34,403 nt of DNA, from contig NW_003156738.1 of assembly GCF_000003605.2 (NCBI RefSeq), positions 87,104-121,506 on the forward strand, in the 5' to 3' direction. The translations under genes and the position numbers were made by a program. This document shows positions 1-11,719 of the stretch, one piece after another. Numbering within the stretch: the first letter of the stretch is position 1; each line of letters opens with the position of its first letter. A model generated the notes under the pieces. The model was not told where the DNA came from, ran no database searches, and worked only from the letters and a program-made list of their open reading frames with translations. The stretch comes from Saccoglossus kowalevskii. Taxonomy: Eukaryota > Hemichordata > Enteropneusta > Harrimaniidae.

Positions 1-299
1 TTCGATATCGTTATTTTTGGAATTAATCACTAACATTTCCTCGTTTCTCTGCTCTGTCAAAAGGAGTTACCCAGGCTTTTTTCACGTAACTGTCTCATTA
101 AAATAAAAATAAAAATATTACATCTAGAACAAGCACCCAAAACACGTAACAAGAGGTCCCAGTTCAGTTGCTTTCACGATACAAGTGTAATACAGCTATT
201 AGATTTGAAGTGTCGTTCAGAATGTAATAATAGTTAATAATAGTTGTATGTTCACACTTCACTATCAAAACCACCATTTCGACCACCATGTGCCAGTTT

Positions 300-480
300 T
301 CAGTGTTTGGGCGAGCGGTCAATGTTTTCAATAAGCGAGCGAGCGAAAAAAAAAAAAAACGAGATTAAAATGCGGTCGGTTTCCGGTCGGACAAGACCGC
401 GTGGTCTGAAATTAAGCGGTCGATGTAAAAGCGGAAGGTTGGGCGAAATAAGTACTGTATGACCATGTTTCTCCGACGAA
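300..480. repeat. GC-richer patch with repeated GCGGTCG words
   Basis: Unlike its AT-rich surroundings, this patch has repeated GCGGTC(A/G)ATG and CGGTCGG words, paired GACCGC/GCGGTC segments and an A14 run. It looks like part of a dispersed element, but I see no second copy in the window and recognise no family. Confidence 0.3.
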
Positions 481-779
481 GTCTCGACTGACAATAATGC
501 TGACAATGGACGTTAGATAAACACGCATTGTTTGCAACTGGAAGCTTATCACCCGTTATATCAGAATCGTCAACAACAGAGTATACAGATAAGATTTTAT
601 CATTTAATTCCTTCCAAAGATAAACACTATGCAAATATCCACGAAACGGCAGTTGTAGTCTTTTCTGCTAATGTTTTAAAACACTAATTTGAGCAACGTT
701 ATTTCGCAATTTCGATCTTTTGTAAACCTGGGGTGATGTATCAAGGTCTAAAGTAACCGTTTTATCAATTTTTGAAAAA

Positions 780-818
780 TCAAGAAAAAAGTGAAAATTT
801 CCCTTCTCGCTACCTTAA
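780..818. repeat. Right end of a piggyBac-like miniature element
   Basis: The sequence CTCGCTACC followed by TTAA (815-818) is the same terminal sequence, in the same orientation, as the right end at 7145-7154 (CCCGCTACCTTAA). No matching left end is visible, so the element may be truncated or start before the window. Confidence 0.4.
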
Positions 819-3800
819 ATAAAGTTTAGTAAACTTCATTAGATTGGAAACCGCAAACATGGACATAGAAATCCGGCATGTTTAAAATTATACATTATAA
901 ATAATACATTCATAAATATACATACATATTTATTTGCTGATAGTCTGCTTGTCAAAAAACTTGAATAAATAAATAAATACAATATGTATATTTAAATACT
1001 AATATTTCCAGGAATTTATTGAGATGAATGACAAACTGAACATTTTCACACTAAATGTGAAGGATTGAATCCTACATATAAATGGAGGGAAGAATTTGTT
1101 CCTTTGGCTTCAAGGTAGTTACGGCTACTGTCGAAACATATCGCCAGAATTCCTTGAGGTTTACCATGTGGTTTTATTTTATGTCACTGCTCACAAAATT
1201 AAAAAAAAAATATGTATGGTCCCCAAATTACTTTTTGCGCAAAAAATGCCACTTAATGGTTCCTATGATAAAAAAGGTTATGTTACATCTTAAAATTGCG
1301 TTCGGTATATATATACATGCGATAAAAAAATCTTATACTGGTTAAAAAATCTTCAAAGTCGATGACTCGTGTCTAAATAAATAATTATTATTCATTACCT
1401 GTTTTAAAATAAACCAGAAATGTTCAAGAGGTTCACGGAGAAATGTAGTGCAATGTCAGGAAAGCGCGTTTGAAGAGGGGGTTCTCTCAAAGGGCCTTCG
1501 CGATTACCAAAACTTACCAGCAAATAAATTGAAAAAAAAATATATGCAAATATATATTAACAACAACAAAAAAGCAAAGAAAAAAAGCCCAAACTAAGAT
1601 CTTAATTTAATCAGATTGGCCGGTATGTAGTTTATATGTTCCAAACGAGATGCGTCAATTGCTGCCGTGTCAGCAAACAACTCAATTTACAATCTTTGTT
1701 TTTAGGTATAATTCATGTCACACTTATAATACTTGTATAAAAGAATGAATATGGGTGGTGATTTTGAACTGCAATTTGGGCAAGAAATTAGAAGTCTAGC
1801 TCAAAACACGGTAATGATAAATTAATTTTAACGTTACTCCGATTAACACAATCTGAAGCATGGGCGCCGCCCATTAAATCAAATTATGTGTATGAAAATA
1901 CACTGATATTTAGAATATATATTTAAACTCGCATCTAGTTGGAAACTGGAATTAATTTGGTAGTGTTTTACTTTTATTCAATAGAATATATGAACTCCGA
2001 AATCCACTTACAGTTACTTCATATTTATCAAAAAGTTTGCCCCAATCCTTTTTAGATACGACCTTGTATAGCAATAAGCAATCCAATTGTCAAATGTATA
2101 CAAAACTGTAACAGTTCAAGTTCAAATCGCGATTATTTGCAGCGCCATCACAGGGCTGAATAGAACAATCGAGAATTCTGAAAAGGTCGTTGCAACAGAG
2201 ATAAACAAAAATGTGCTCAGGACAAACACTCACGTTAATTTTATTGGCATTATTGTCTTAATGTGTAAATTACATTATGTCATTATTTTCCCATATGGCC
2301 GTAATAACGGTAATCATATTTTTTAAATTAGCGTACTAGTGATCGTTATTAATTAAGTCGTTTTCCACAATACAGTTGTGCACGCATTCACCATCCTCTA
2401 TAATAGACATTAAAATATTCACGTTGTCGTACACTACAATATATTACACACAATTGTTGACTAAGTCACATATTCCACATATTTTATTCTATGACATTCG
2501 TACCAGATAAATGACTATGTGTATTAAATGTTTACGCATTGCACCATTTGGTGACATCTGTGCCCACTAGCACAGCGGATTACACGAGATATAAACAATC
2601 CGCCTGTTACACATTGAAATTAAATTCTGAATACGTGGATAGCACGGGTGACGTTTCCCACCGGTCGCGACTCGCACGGCAAGGTATCACCTCGGACAGG
2701 GGGATGATATTTCTGGTCGACAGGAAGAATTACGTTACAATTAGTAGTGGTGGATTTGGTGACCAGACTCAGGTTAGATTTAACTTTCATTGAGTTGCGT
2801 GTTTGTGTGTGATATCCTGGGAAAAACAATTAGTTGAACTAGGAAGGGTAGGATGGATCATATGTTATGTGTTTATTTATGACTACCACTCGTAATGTCG
2901 TTATACAGATATTATATTTAAGTATTCCTGACAATTAAATGCGTTTGTTTTGTTCTATGTATTTCTATATAATATAAAATCTGATTGGCTGGAGCACTAG
3001 GAAACCTGCGTTTGTGACCCGATAATAAATAAACAGGCTTAAATACTGAACAGAATCGATACCACACAACTGGGAGCGTTCATATTGATTTCAGGTGAAC
3101 GATCAACTGATCTGAAAAGGGAAACCTGATACAAGTAATAATACGATTTATTATTGCTGTTTGTGATGCGTATTTTGCGATAAATTACCTGCAAGAAACT
3201 CGCGGGCCATTCGTCTGGTTTGTAAATTCAAAGAATCAGATAGTTAAAACAATTATTTTTCGTGTTTGTTTGTTTGGAATTAGTATATCGATAGTGTTAT
3301 TGCAAGTTATTATAATACTAGAATTGTTGTCGATTATCTCATGCGAGGCGTCCAGCTACGCGTAAATTCAGATATAACACTGATGAATGGCTTTTGTCCA
3401 AAAACGTTTTGTTATTATATTTAATAATTAATTACTGAGATTTCCTGTACACTTAGTTCAATGAAGTGAATGTCATGCCCTGGAATTACAATCCACAATA
3501 TAGAACGCGCACAAGACGTAAATTCCATCACCTAAAAATGTATCAGAATGCCAGTTTACACAAATACAACTTTAAAATTAATCCACGTGGTAATCGACAT
3601 ATTACGTAATATATCACAAGTTGTAATATTGCGGTATATTAATTTGATTGATTTTTTTAAAAACTTATTTGTATCATGGCTGTCGCTAAGTAGGGGAAGG
3701 GGAGTCGCCCAATCAAATTGTTATTGTGAATACGTGTATAGTTTAGTTTGTAGTCAATTTGTCTCATATCTGTAGTGTTCGGTACTTTGATCTCATGTAC

Positions 3801-4211
3801 CATCACGTAGCCAGTATGCGACATATAGCCACGGAAATTCTTCAACGTTCATTAGCATATTTTTCGCCAAATATGCTAATTTTGATATAATATAATCTGA
3901 TAGTTTTCAATTTAAAAAATAATAACTACACTACCAGGATTCGTTATATGAATTGCGCTATGGATGTTATCAGCAGTGAAAGATGATAAAACAATTAAGT
4001 CGAAAAGTGTTACTTTATCTAAAACATAACCATTCATATTTATGCAAATTAATTTGGACTCATTATTAGCATATATAGACAAATAGTCTATATAGTTTGA
4101 TTGCACATTTTTTTGTTATTTAGTTGTATACGCGTTTTTAATGATAATCCTTTTTATATACGCTTATAATAAAATGTATACTTAATATTCAGTTTTAGGA
4201 ATATCATCTCT

Positions 4212-4334
4212 ATGAATGGCACGGTTGAGGAAATCAGACATGATGTACATCAGGCGACGGGTGGTGCTGTCCGTGTTTATTGTCGCAGTGTCAGCCTCGA
4301 TATGGGTCCAGATGTTAACAGCGAGTATCACTAG
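4212..4334 (+). other. Small overlapping upstream ORF
   Basis: ATG at 4212 opens a 40-codon frame (stop TAG at 4332-4334) that overlaps the sulfotransferase start at 4216 in another frame. Both ATGs have T at -3. Only the second has G at +4. If the mRNA includes 4212, leaky scanning would decide which frame is read. Its coding value is unsupported beyond the open frame. Confidence 0.3.
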
Positions 4335-4366
4335 ACAAGCAGATGCCAATAGCATGGACACATCAG
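4216..4366 (+). CDS. Sulfotransferase exon 1 (signal anchor)
   Basis: Encodes residues 1-50 plus the first base of codon 51. It holds the basic cytosolic tail and the single membrane segment. The donor is CAG/GTAATA. A possible acceptor (TTTTAG) ends at 4198, so a 5' non-coding exon may lie upstream. An out-of-frame ATG lies only 4 bases upstream, at 4212. Confidence 0.72.
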
Positions 4367-7300
4367 GTAATAAGTGTGATGCGAAATTTGTGAAAAGTCA
4401 GAATGTTTTCCATTTTGCCACACATTGCATAATTTCTTTTCATGCTCAATTCATGTAGATTTCTGGCATAGAGACGTCTCCTCCTCCAATATGTCGCTGT
4501 TGAGGTCTACACATGCAAATAAACAATAAATCTGTAAATATATAACATGACAGGTCACTGGAAATGTCAATTTGTATAAAAAAATACTCGGTACGTGGTC
4601 AGTCTATTATGAATAATTGAACATAACGTTTCAACCATGCTACTGGTTACAGAGATTCTTCTATAAATGTTAGAATAATTTACATCCCACATTTTATGTA
4701 GCTGAATGTTTGGACTATATTTCATATTTTCATGTTTAAAATTAAATGACAAAGTGTTGTTAATGGTATATTTAGGAGATTTAAACTTAATTTTAGTAAT
4801 GCGGAACAAATACCATCAAACTCTGCTGACTTGTTTCTCATTGACCTAATCTTCATGAGCCTTTGCGATTTTAGCGTGTGTTGTTATCGTTGCTTGGGAC
4901 TAAATTCCACACGCGTGCGCAGGAGACGACTCTCCCGCTATAACTTATACCATGGAGGCTCTTTTCTACCTCCATGCTTATACCAAACAACTGCTCTACT
5001 TTGAACTGTGAGACAATGATAAAAGGCATGTCATAGCAGAACACTAAAAACATTAACATTTCATTTAAAAAAATGTAATAAACTGACTGAATTAATTGAA
5101 TAAATTATTCATGTGAAAGTTTGGTAATGAGATCAAAAGTTAATCAAAATTTACCTTATATTTTATATTTTTTTCACCATACAAGTAATTGCTTTTAAGG
5201 TAGCGAGACTATTATTTGTGTTGAAAATTACGATTTTCACATTTATTTATTAATTGATGAAATACACTATAAACTTTCATCTGATAAAGTCAACGTAACC
5301 TAGAATGTCATGTAAGTTGGTTAAAATGTAGATTTTCGGAAGGGAAGCAAGGCAGCTTCAGTAGTGTTTTCCAAAATCAACAACACAGGTTTAATCTGTG
5401 TGCCTATAAGTTTAAAAGATTAACTCAAGACAAAGCAATGTTAGGATGTGTTATCAGTAGCTATCTGACACACAATGAGTGTTTCCAAACATTTAAGTGA
5501 TTCGTCTCTGCCCCTGGTTATTTCACAGATTAGTCATTTGCATATGAATGTGACACAAGGTCACACAGCCACTAAACAAATCATTGATTTTGTTTTTTTC
5601 ATCTGCCAATTTTATTGAACTATAGCTATACCATTTCTTTATTTTTTGGTTTCCAATAGCCTTTCACATTTGGATGCCCCTACACATGTTAAAACAGACC
5701 TTGATGGGAAAACAAATTGCTTGTGCAGATAAACAAGCTTGAAAATCTTTGCTGTGACTTCATGAACGTTTTCTAGGAGTTTATGTTTTTTGTCTTTAAC
5801 AAAAAATAACGCATACTTATTGTCGTCGGATTATAACCAAATTTTCACAGCTTTAAGGTAGAGATGCCAGGTATTTTAATTAGTTAATTAGGAAACCAAG
5901 GTGACCTCCCTTGTCCACAAAACTATCAATTTTCGGACAGCTTATTGTATAAATTTTAAAATTTTGTTAGTATTTTTTATGGACACTGTAGTTTGAAATA
6001 TGCACAAAAATGTGCTTTTTTGCTCAAAAGTGATTTAAACAAAAATTATGCTTCTGTTTCCTGTCAAAATTGGTTTATGGGTACATCTGTTTACTATGAA
6101 GAAAGCGCCGTCTTGAAAACTGTCTACCAGTTGTCAATTTTGCAGGGCAGCGGCTCTAATTTCACTACTTCAAGTTTATGCATAAATTAACACCCAGGCT
6201 AGTTGTCTGTACGATTGTTGTAACACTGTTCAACCAAAAACAATGCCCCGACGGCGTTTTGAAGATAAACACATTGTCAATCTTTTGTGAAAATTTCAAA
6301 ACAAAAGGTCTAAGCGTCTAAGGAGCTATTTTTTTTAAAGTTCTGGCATGTGCACTAAAAAGAAGTTGAGATAATTGCTAATTTGCATAACAATTCACTC
6401 GGTAAGAAGTTTGCTAATGCTCATAATTAAAATGGCTGTAACAGTTTTAAATTTAAATGTATTATCGTTTTGTTAAATTTAAATATAGTGCAGTCATTTC
6501 TTTTTTTCATCAAGTTTCTTTTTTATTATTTATGTACAGCCTTGCTAGATCTTGCTAAGCATTCAAAAGAGATAATGTTTGGTCCTGTTTTCTATATTTT
6601 AAAATCGTGTTCTGAGTATATTCCAGTATTCACACTTCTACAAAATTTTAACAGTCCATAGCCAAGACTGTTTGGATAATAAAAAGCAAAAAAAAAAAAT
6701 TAACTCCGAAGTGCCCACGAACCTGCATCTCTACATTAAGGTGACAATGAGAGGAACTTGAATGTGTCCATACAAACTATTTCATGGATTAATTACCACT
6801 GTGTTGTGGTTTGAGTTGGGGGCAATGCGACTAAAACTGAAATTAAAATTCAGGACACTACTTTTCAAAACGCGTTGCTTGAATAAAACTGATCAGACAC
6901 ATTCAATTTACCAGACTATTGAACAACTAGGAAAAGTGAAAAAAAACTTCTTATCACCAGCATAAATTACAAAAAAAATAATTTTTTCACTTTTGATTAA
7001 GTAACGCACCGTAGAATGCAGATACGGGCATGACAAACACACCTTGAAGTCTGGCGATTCCAAAAAATATATACTTTCCTGAGTCTTATTGTAGTCATTT
7101 GGTCACAATTTGAAGATGAAAACAAGTATACAAATAATAGTCCCGCTACCTTAATATCTTATAATAATTTAAGTGTCTGGAGATATAAAGTTATTATTGT
7201 CACCTTTTAGAATCTCTTAGTTGATTTAGAATATTCCAAAATTCTTTTGGGTTATTATTCTTGAACGTCATTAATTTATCTAATAATGTCTTTTGTAATT

Positions 7301-7610
7301 GCAATTGTTGTTTTTTAGTTTTAACTAATTGTTGAAATTTTGTCTTCACACAATAAGAAATCTGTCTTATTTTATTGTTGCTGTTTCTACTATGTCTGAT
7401 TTAGCTTGTTTGCATAGCTGGTCATTAATAATGATCATGGATATTTTAGATTCACTATATATAGTTGATTCTGGCGAAAAGATCTCGTAACAAAAAGTAT
7501 TTACTGTTGGTATAGATTGAACTAAATCATCGACAGATATCATTGCTTGTGTGAATTTAAAGATTGACAATACTGGTGAACATTGTACTCATTGTTTACT
7601 TTTTTTAAAT

Positions 7611-7670
<60 letters not shown>

Positions 7671-10600
7671 TCGGAAAAAAAAGTATATGGAGATATGTTC
7701 ATGAGTAAAATATATAATCTGCAAGGCACGTAGAAGGTCTAAGGTCTCTGTTGTCACTCATTTTGGTACATGTATTTTTTTTCAAAAATGCAATCTTCCA
7801 TCCAACTTGTGAATGACCAATAAACACAACAAAATGAATATACTAGTATATAAAGTACAATGCTTCCTTTACCTTTCTGTCAATATATTACCTTTATATT
7901 TATAGTTTTGTTGTGTTTTTGAGAAGTATTTGTCACTAGTCTTATGCCCTTTATCTAGTAGTTGATTGTGGTTATACAATCTAAAGTCGCTCTTTTCTTC
8001 CACTCAGTCATCATATTTTAGGTTGGGCGGCATTACAAATTATTGAAAATGCAACAATATAGATCAATTTGTGGATGTATATATTGAATAAATAAAAAAA
8101 AAATGAATAAATCATTTTTTTAATGTTTTTATGTTTATGTTTGCAGCTGGCGTGTAGCGTGGGGTCAAACAAACCATTAGATTTTACCCAATATGCTTTG
8201 CGAAATTTTAGTTTTTGCCTTGTATTTCATGGTAGATAATTCACCTCAGTTTTACCTGTAAATACCCATGAATATATTCCTTAGCTCATAGATGTGACGA
8301 ATGTTGAATTGATTCAGAAAGTAAGCCGTTTTGAGGGCTAAAGTGGTTATATATTTATATATATCACGGTAACTGCACTTCACGTTATCTGATTGAAATA
8401 AACCTGTACTGATAATTTAAATATCCATTTCCCATTTGTTATGACTCGTCTATTTATATTTTTATTCACAAAATACACATATTGATTTATTTGCTTTAGT
8501 TGGTTCTCGCTTATACCATATACATCAATTTAAATAGTCTCATTTGTCAATGTGTCGATTCACGTGATGTAGATATCAATACAAAGGAGGATGTCCATTT
8601 CCTCCATGAGGTACAAGCTGAACAATAAACGTGATATTCAATTACTTTTTAACACATGGTGATGCTTTATTTAATTTTCTAGAACCTGTATGCAATGTGA
8701 GTCTGGCTCCTCCCGGCAGTCGTCCAATTGTAGCACTAGCTAGCTATCCCTGCTCCGGCAATACATGGACAAGACATCTTCTTGAAACAGCCACAGGCAT
8801 ATACACAGGATCCGTCTATCATGATAAAAACTTATACCAAGGAGGTATGCTTGTTGTTAATTTTATTTGCTTTTCTGGTTCAATGATATTGATGTATAGG
8901 GGCCCTATATAAAAGAGATAGGAAACTGAGGCAAACAACAACGGAAATCAACATGCTTGGTGTACTAGCTTGGTTACACTCACTGTAATTTATAATTGTA
9001 TTAAATAAGGCCAACAAAAGAATCACTATGTACATTGCTGCCATAATACATTTTTTGTGGATAGTGTTTGTAATTGTTACTGAATTGTCAATAATTACAC
9101 ATTGGCCATTTTTGTTGAATTTTAAAGAACTTTCAATAAACCGAAATCAAGTCAGCTGTATTTAAAGACCATTGACACTTATTAACACCTTGTTAGTCTT
9201 ATGCGCGGTGGTCGTCGCGCAGCGCGTGTTCGAATTTCATGTATATAAACAATGTATTTTACACGCGTTGTATACGTCGCTATGAGTCCCATATCGAACA
9301 AGACGCGGCACGACGACTGCTGCCCTTTAAGTACCAATAATCAAGATTGCATCAAGGGATACTCTCCTGTTTTCCATCCTTTTTTTTTTCTACGAACATG
9401 TAACTTTATAAATTCGGCTATACCTTGCACTCAATAAACTTCATTTCTCCGAGACTAATATCATGAAATTTTGTCAAAATTATGTCCATATTGAATCCAT
9501 GAGTAGTCTGGCAGGATGCAGTAACAGTTCATCGCCCCTAGACCAGTATCAATTCGTGTAACCAATATTGGTCAATCATAAGAGTGAAACCAAACCCAGT
9601 GTGTTGACCTACTATTAGACCTACTATGTGTACAGTCGGTAGTTGACCCTGACAAGCTTAATGGTTATTGTCTGGTCGTCATGGTAGAAGTGTTGCTCAT
9701 TTAAAAAAACTCTAACAACACAGATATCTAATTATAAATGCCTGAGTTGATAACTTGCCATTGAAATAGCGTGTAGAGAACACGCACTTAAAGTGTACAT
9801 GCGCAATTCAAATCCTGACGTCACAAACAATATGCAAAATATGATCTACCCAATGAAAGAATGATCTACTTAATTACGATTGATCTAAATGAGATCAAGG
9901 AGATGCCATATTCCATCAATTTAAGGGGATTTTGATTGTATTAACTATCATTCCCATATGAACTGCTACAGACATGGCCATAAAAAACGAAACATGTAGT
10001 CTAAGTTCAGAGATTTAATAAAAACACATATGTGCAAGTCTTTTGTTTCAGGAATTTTCATGAAGATGATGTGCGAAAATAATAGTGGAGATTTATATAA
10101 TTTAAGTTTCGTTGTTGGCGTCACCTTGAATAATACGTTTTAAAAACTTGCAAGAGACATTTTTCAGAAAGGTAAAACTTTACATGTTTGTTTTTTTCAG
10201 GATTTCTTGGGGAGATGGAAAACTGGCAATCTGGTACGACTTTAATTGTAAAAAGACACAGTCATGATCCAACACAGTATTTGAACTTTCACTCAGCCAT
10301 AATGCTCATCCGAAATCCTTATTCAGTAATTTTATGTGAACGTAATCGACAGGTGACTAACAGTCACACAGAATATAGTAGTAAAGAAGATCTTGTTAAA
10401 CTCGACAAAAAATCAGGAAAGGGTAAGTCCATAAATAACTATTTCCCATGCACGTAATGACATACCGTATTTTTATATAGAGCTTTATAGGAGAAAGTCT
10501 TCAATAAATCGTACAACGAACGGAGTTGTTTCGAATCAATACAGCGTGCTATATGAAAACGTGTTCGTTAAATGTACGCAGCTAGTCGAGGCACCTATAT

Positions 10601-10985
10601 AGTGTATTATTTTTTGTATGTTTTCCACCTAGATTGGAAAGACTTTGTGAAGTGGCAAATTCCACGGTGGGAGGACGCTGTCATGTCATGGATGGAAAGC
10701 ACACGCCCACTTTTAGCTATCCGATATGAAGACATGAAAGAAGATCCAGTTAGAGAAGTTATCAAAATGACAGACTTCCTAAACGTAACTATTGGGGAAA
10801 ATGGACTTAACTGCTTAAAGCAAGACATTGAAGGTAGATTTCATCGATCAGCGGACAGTGAAAAATTACAGTTGATTGAGGAGTTGTATACCGAAGACCT
10901 ACGTAGTGCTATTGATAGTACGATAGACCGTGTAACGAACAAACTGACAACACATGGATTTCAACCAGTCAGCGCAATAGCCTGA
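4216..10985 (+). CDS. WSCD/CG9164-type membrane-anchored sulfotransferase (4 exons)
   Basis: Exons are 4216-4366, 8683-8844, 10201-10422 and 10633-10985; together they give 888 nt, or 295 residues plus a TGA stop. All three introns are GT-AG and phase 1, and the frame closes exactly. Residues 13-15 are RRR, followed by one hydrophobic segment (about 16-34), which predicts a type II Golgi protein. The PAPS-binding loop is [10 protein letters not shown] at residues 72-81. A second conserved block, [15 protein letters not shown], starts at 140, and a Wxxxxxx[10 protein letters not shown] region lies at 191-217. EGRFHR at 245-250 matches a family C-terminal motif. Sequons are N55 (NVS) and N229 (NVT). 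The protein lacks the WSC domains of vertebrate WSCD1/2 (about 575 residues) and is close in length to insect CG9164-like members. Family role: transfer of sulfate from PAPS; the acceptor is unknown. An extra exon in the 4.3 kb first intron cannot be excluded. Confidence 0.88.
5195..7154. mobile_element. TTAA-flanked inverted-repeat element (~1.96 kb)
   Basis: The left end TTAAGGTAGCGAGACTATTA (from 5195) matches the reverse complement of the right end (to 7154), TTAAGGTAGCGGGACTATTA, and the match continues to about 26 bp. Each end abuts TTAA, the piggyBac target. I recognise no transposase inside; frames such as 5993-6190 are unrecognised. It is therefore a probable non-autonomous piggyBac-like element. 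Confidence 0.7.
5853..6739. mobile_element. Nested TTAA element inside the larger one
   Basis: TTAAGGTAGAGATGC at 5853 is mirrored by GCATCTCTACATTAA ending at 6739, with one mismatch. The termini resemble those of the surrounding element (TTAAGGTAGCGAG). It is either a relative that inserted into the first or an internal duplication of its ends. Confidence 0.55.
7615..7664. repeat. (TA)n microsatellite
   Basis: About 25 uninterrupted TA units, followed by CATATATCGG. Confidence 0.97.
8683..8844 (+). CDS. Sulfotransferase exon 2 (PAPS-binding loop)
   Basis: Encodes residues 51-104 plus the first base of codon 105. The acceptor is TTTTCTAG and the donor is GAG/GTATGC. It carries the SGNTW loop and the family block [14 protein letters not shown]. 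Phase 1 on both sides. Confidence 0.92.
8845..10200 (+). other. Sulfotransferase intron 2 (1.36 kb)
   Basis: GT-AG, phase 1. It contains the short element at 9199-9330 and otherwise nothing recognised. Confidence 0.8.
9199..9330. mobile_element. Miniature element with GTCGTCG inverted ends
   Basis: GCGCGGTGGTCGTCG near the left end is mirrored by CGACGACTGCTGCCCTTTAA at the right. The right end abuts TTAA (9327-9330); the left has TTAT. About 132 bp, much more GC-rich than its surroundings. A related end lies at 16686. Confidence 0.5.
10201..10422 (+). CDS. Sulfotransferase exon 3
   Basis: Encodes residues 105-178 plus the first base of codon 179. The acceptor is TTTTTTTCAG and the donor is AAGG/GTAAGT. 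It begins with the conserved GFLGE and contains VKRHSHDP and the RNPYS block of the second PAPS-contact region. Phase 1 on both sides. Confidence 0.92.
10633..10985 (+). CDS. Sulfotransferase exon 4 (C-terminal, stop)
   Basis: Encodes residues 179-295 and the TGA stop at 10983-10985. The acceptor is TTTTCCACCTAG. It contains [26 protein letters not shown] and EGRFHRS, typical of the C-terminal half of WSCD-like sulfotransferases. Confidence 0.92.
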
Positions 10986-11719
10986 TATATGAAAAAAACA
11001 AACATTTTAGAACGTAAAAAAAAAAAAACGATTTGTCTCCATCTTAAATTTACACTCACCGAAATATTTTATATATACAGATTAACGAGATGGAGAGACG
11101 TTTTTCTTATGGGCAACAATACACATAATTTGTTGATCTGCAATACATTGTATTTCTCACACGTTAGTAATCTTAGAGAAACATTTATTCAAGTAATATA
11201 CTCAACACAGAAAAAACAAATATATGGTGACTTATATGTTCCACTGCATTGAAGAGTACGAGTACGAAAATACATTGACAATTCATTGATAGAAGAACTA
11301 TTTACATTGGATTATGTATCAAGTAACTTTAAATCGAGCAAAATATTAAAATACTTTTACTTAGAAAATGACGATGCCAGACTTCCGTCATAAACATACT
11401 TGTCCTGCTTGAGAACAATGTTGTCGCATATCGCGTTATTTCTGCTGTTCAATATACACAATTTCAGTGAGTTTTAAAGATTACCTATCCATGGTAAATA
11501 TGTAGTAGTTAGCAAGCAGATGAAATGTGTATATATGGATAGTATGGAGCAGTCGATTTTGAATCCAAAGTGATACTTATCATACTTTGTGTTATATCAA
11601 AAGTAAAGAAAGATTAAACTAGTTGTAAATATTGCACTTACCATATCTCTTCTTGGTGTCTGCTTTTACCGCCCGACAATTTTCGTTAACTTACCAATAG
11701 TGAAACATATGGATGTATG

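Larger units (their letters stand above)
1..4198. other. Region upstream of the sulfotransferase gene
   Basis: AT-rich with no recognisable coding exon; the open frames of up to about 90 codons look like chance. It holds a repeat end at about 800-818, a GC-richer patch at 300-480 and another at 2555-2770. The sulfotransferase promoter is probably here, but I cannot place it. Confidence 0.5.
4367..8682 (+). other. Sulfotransferase intron 1 (4.3 kb)
   Basis: GT-AG, phase 1. No coding exon recognised. Nearly half is occupied by the inverted-repeat element at 5195-7154. A long TA microsatellite lies at 7615-7664. Confidence 0.75.

Noticed and set aside
5993-6661. Open frames at 5993-6190 and 6470-6661 inside the TTAA element
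   Set aside because: No transposase motifs visible and rich in low-complexity AT sequence; not enough to call a coding element.
7551-7733. 60-codon frame with (YI)n repeat
   Set aside because: Direct translation of the TA microsatellite.
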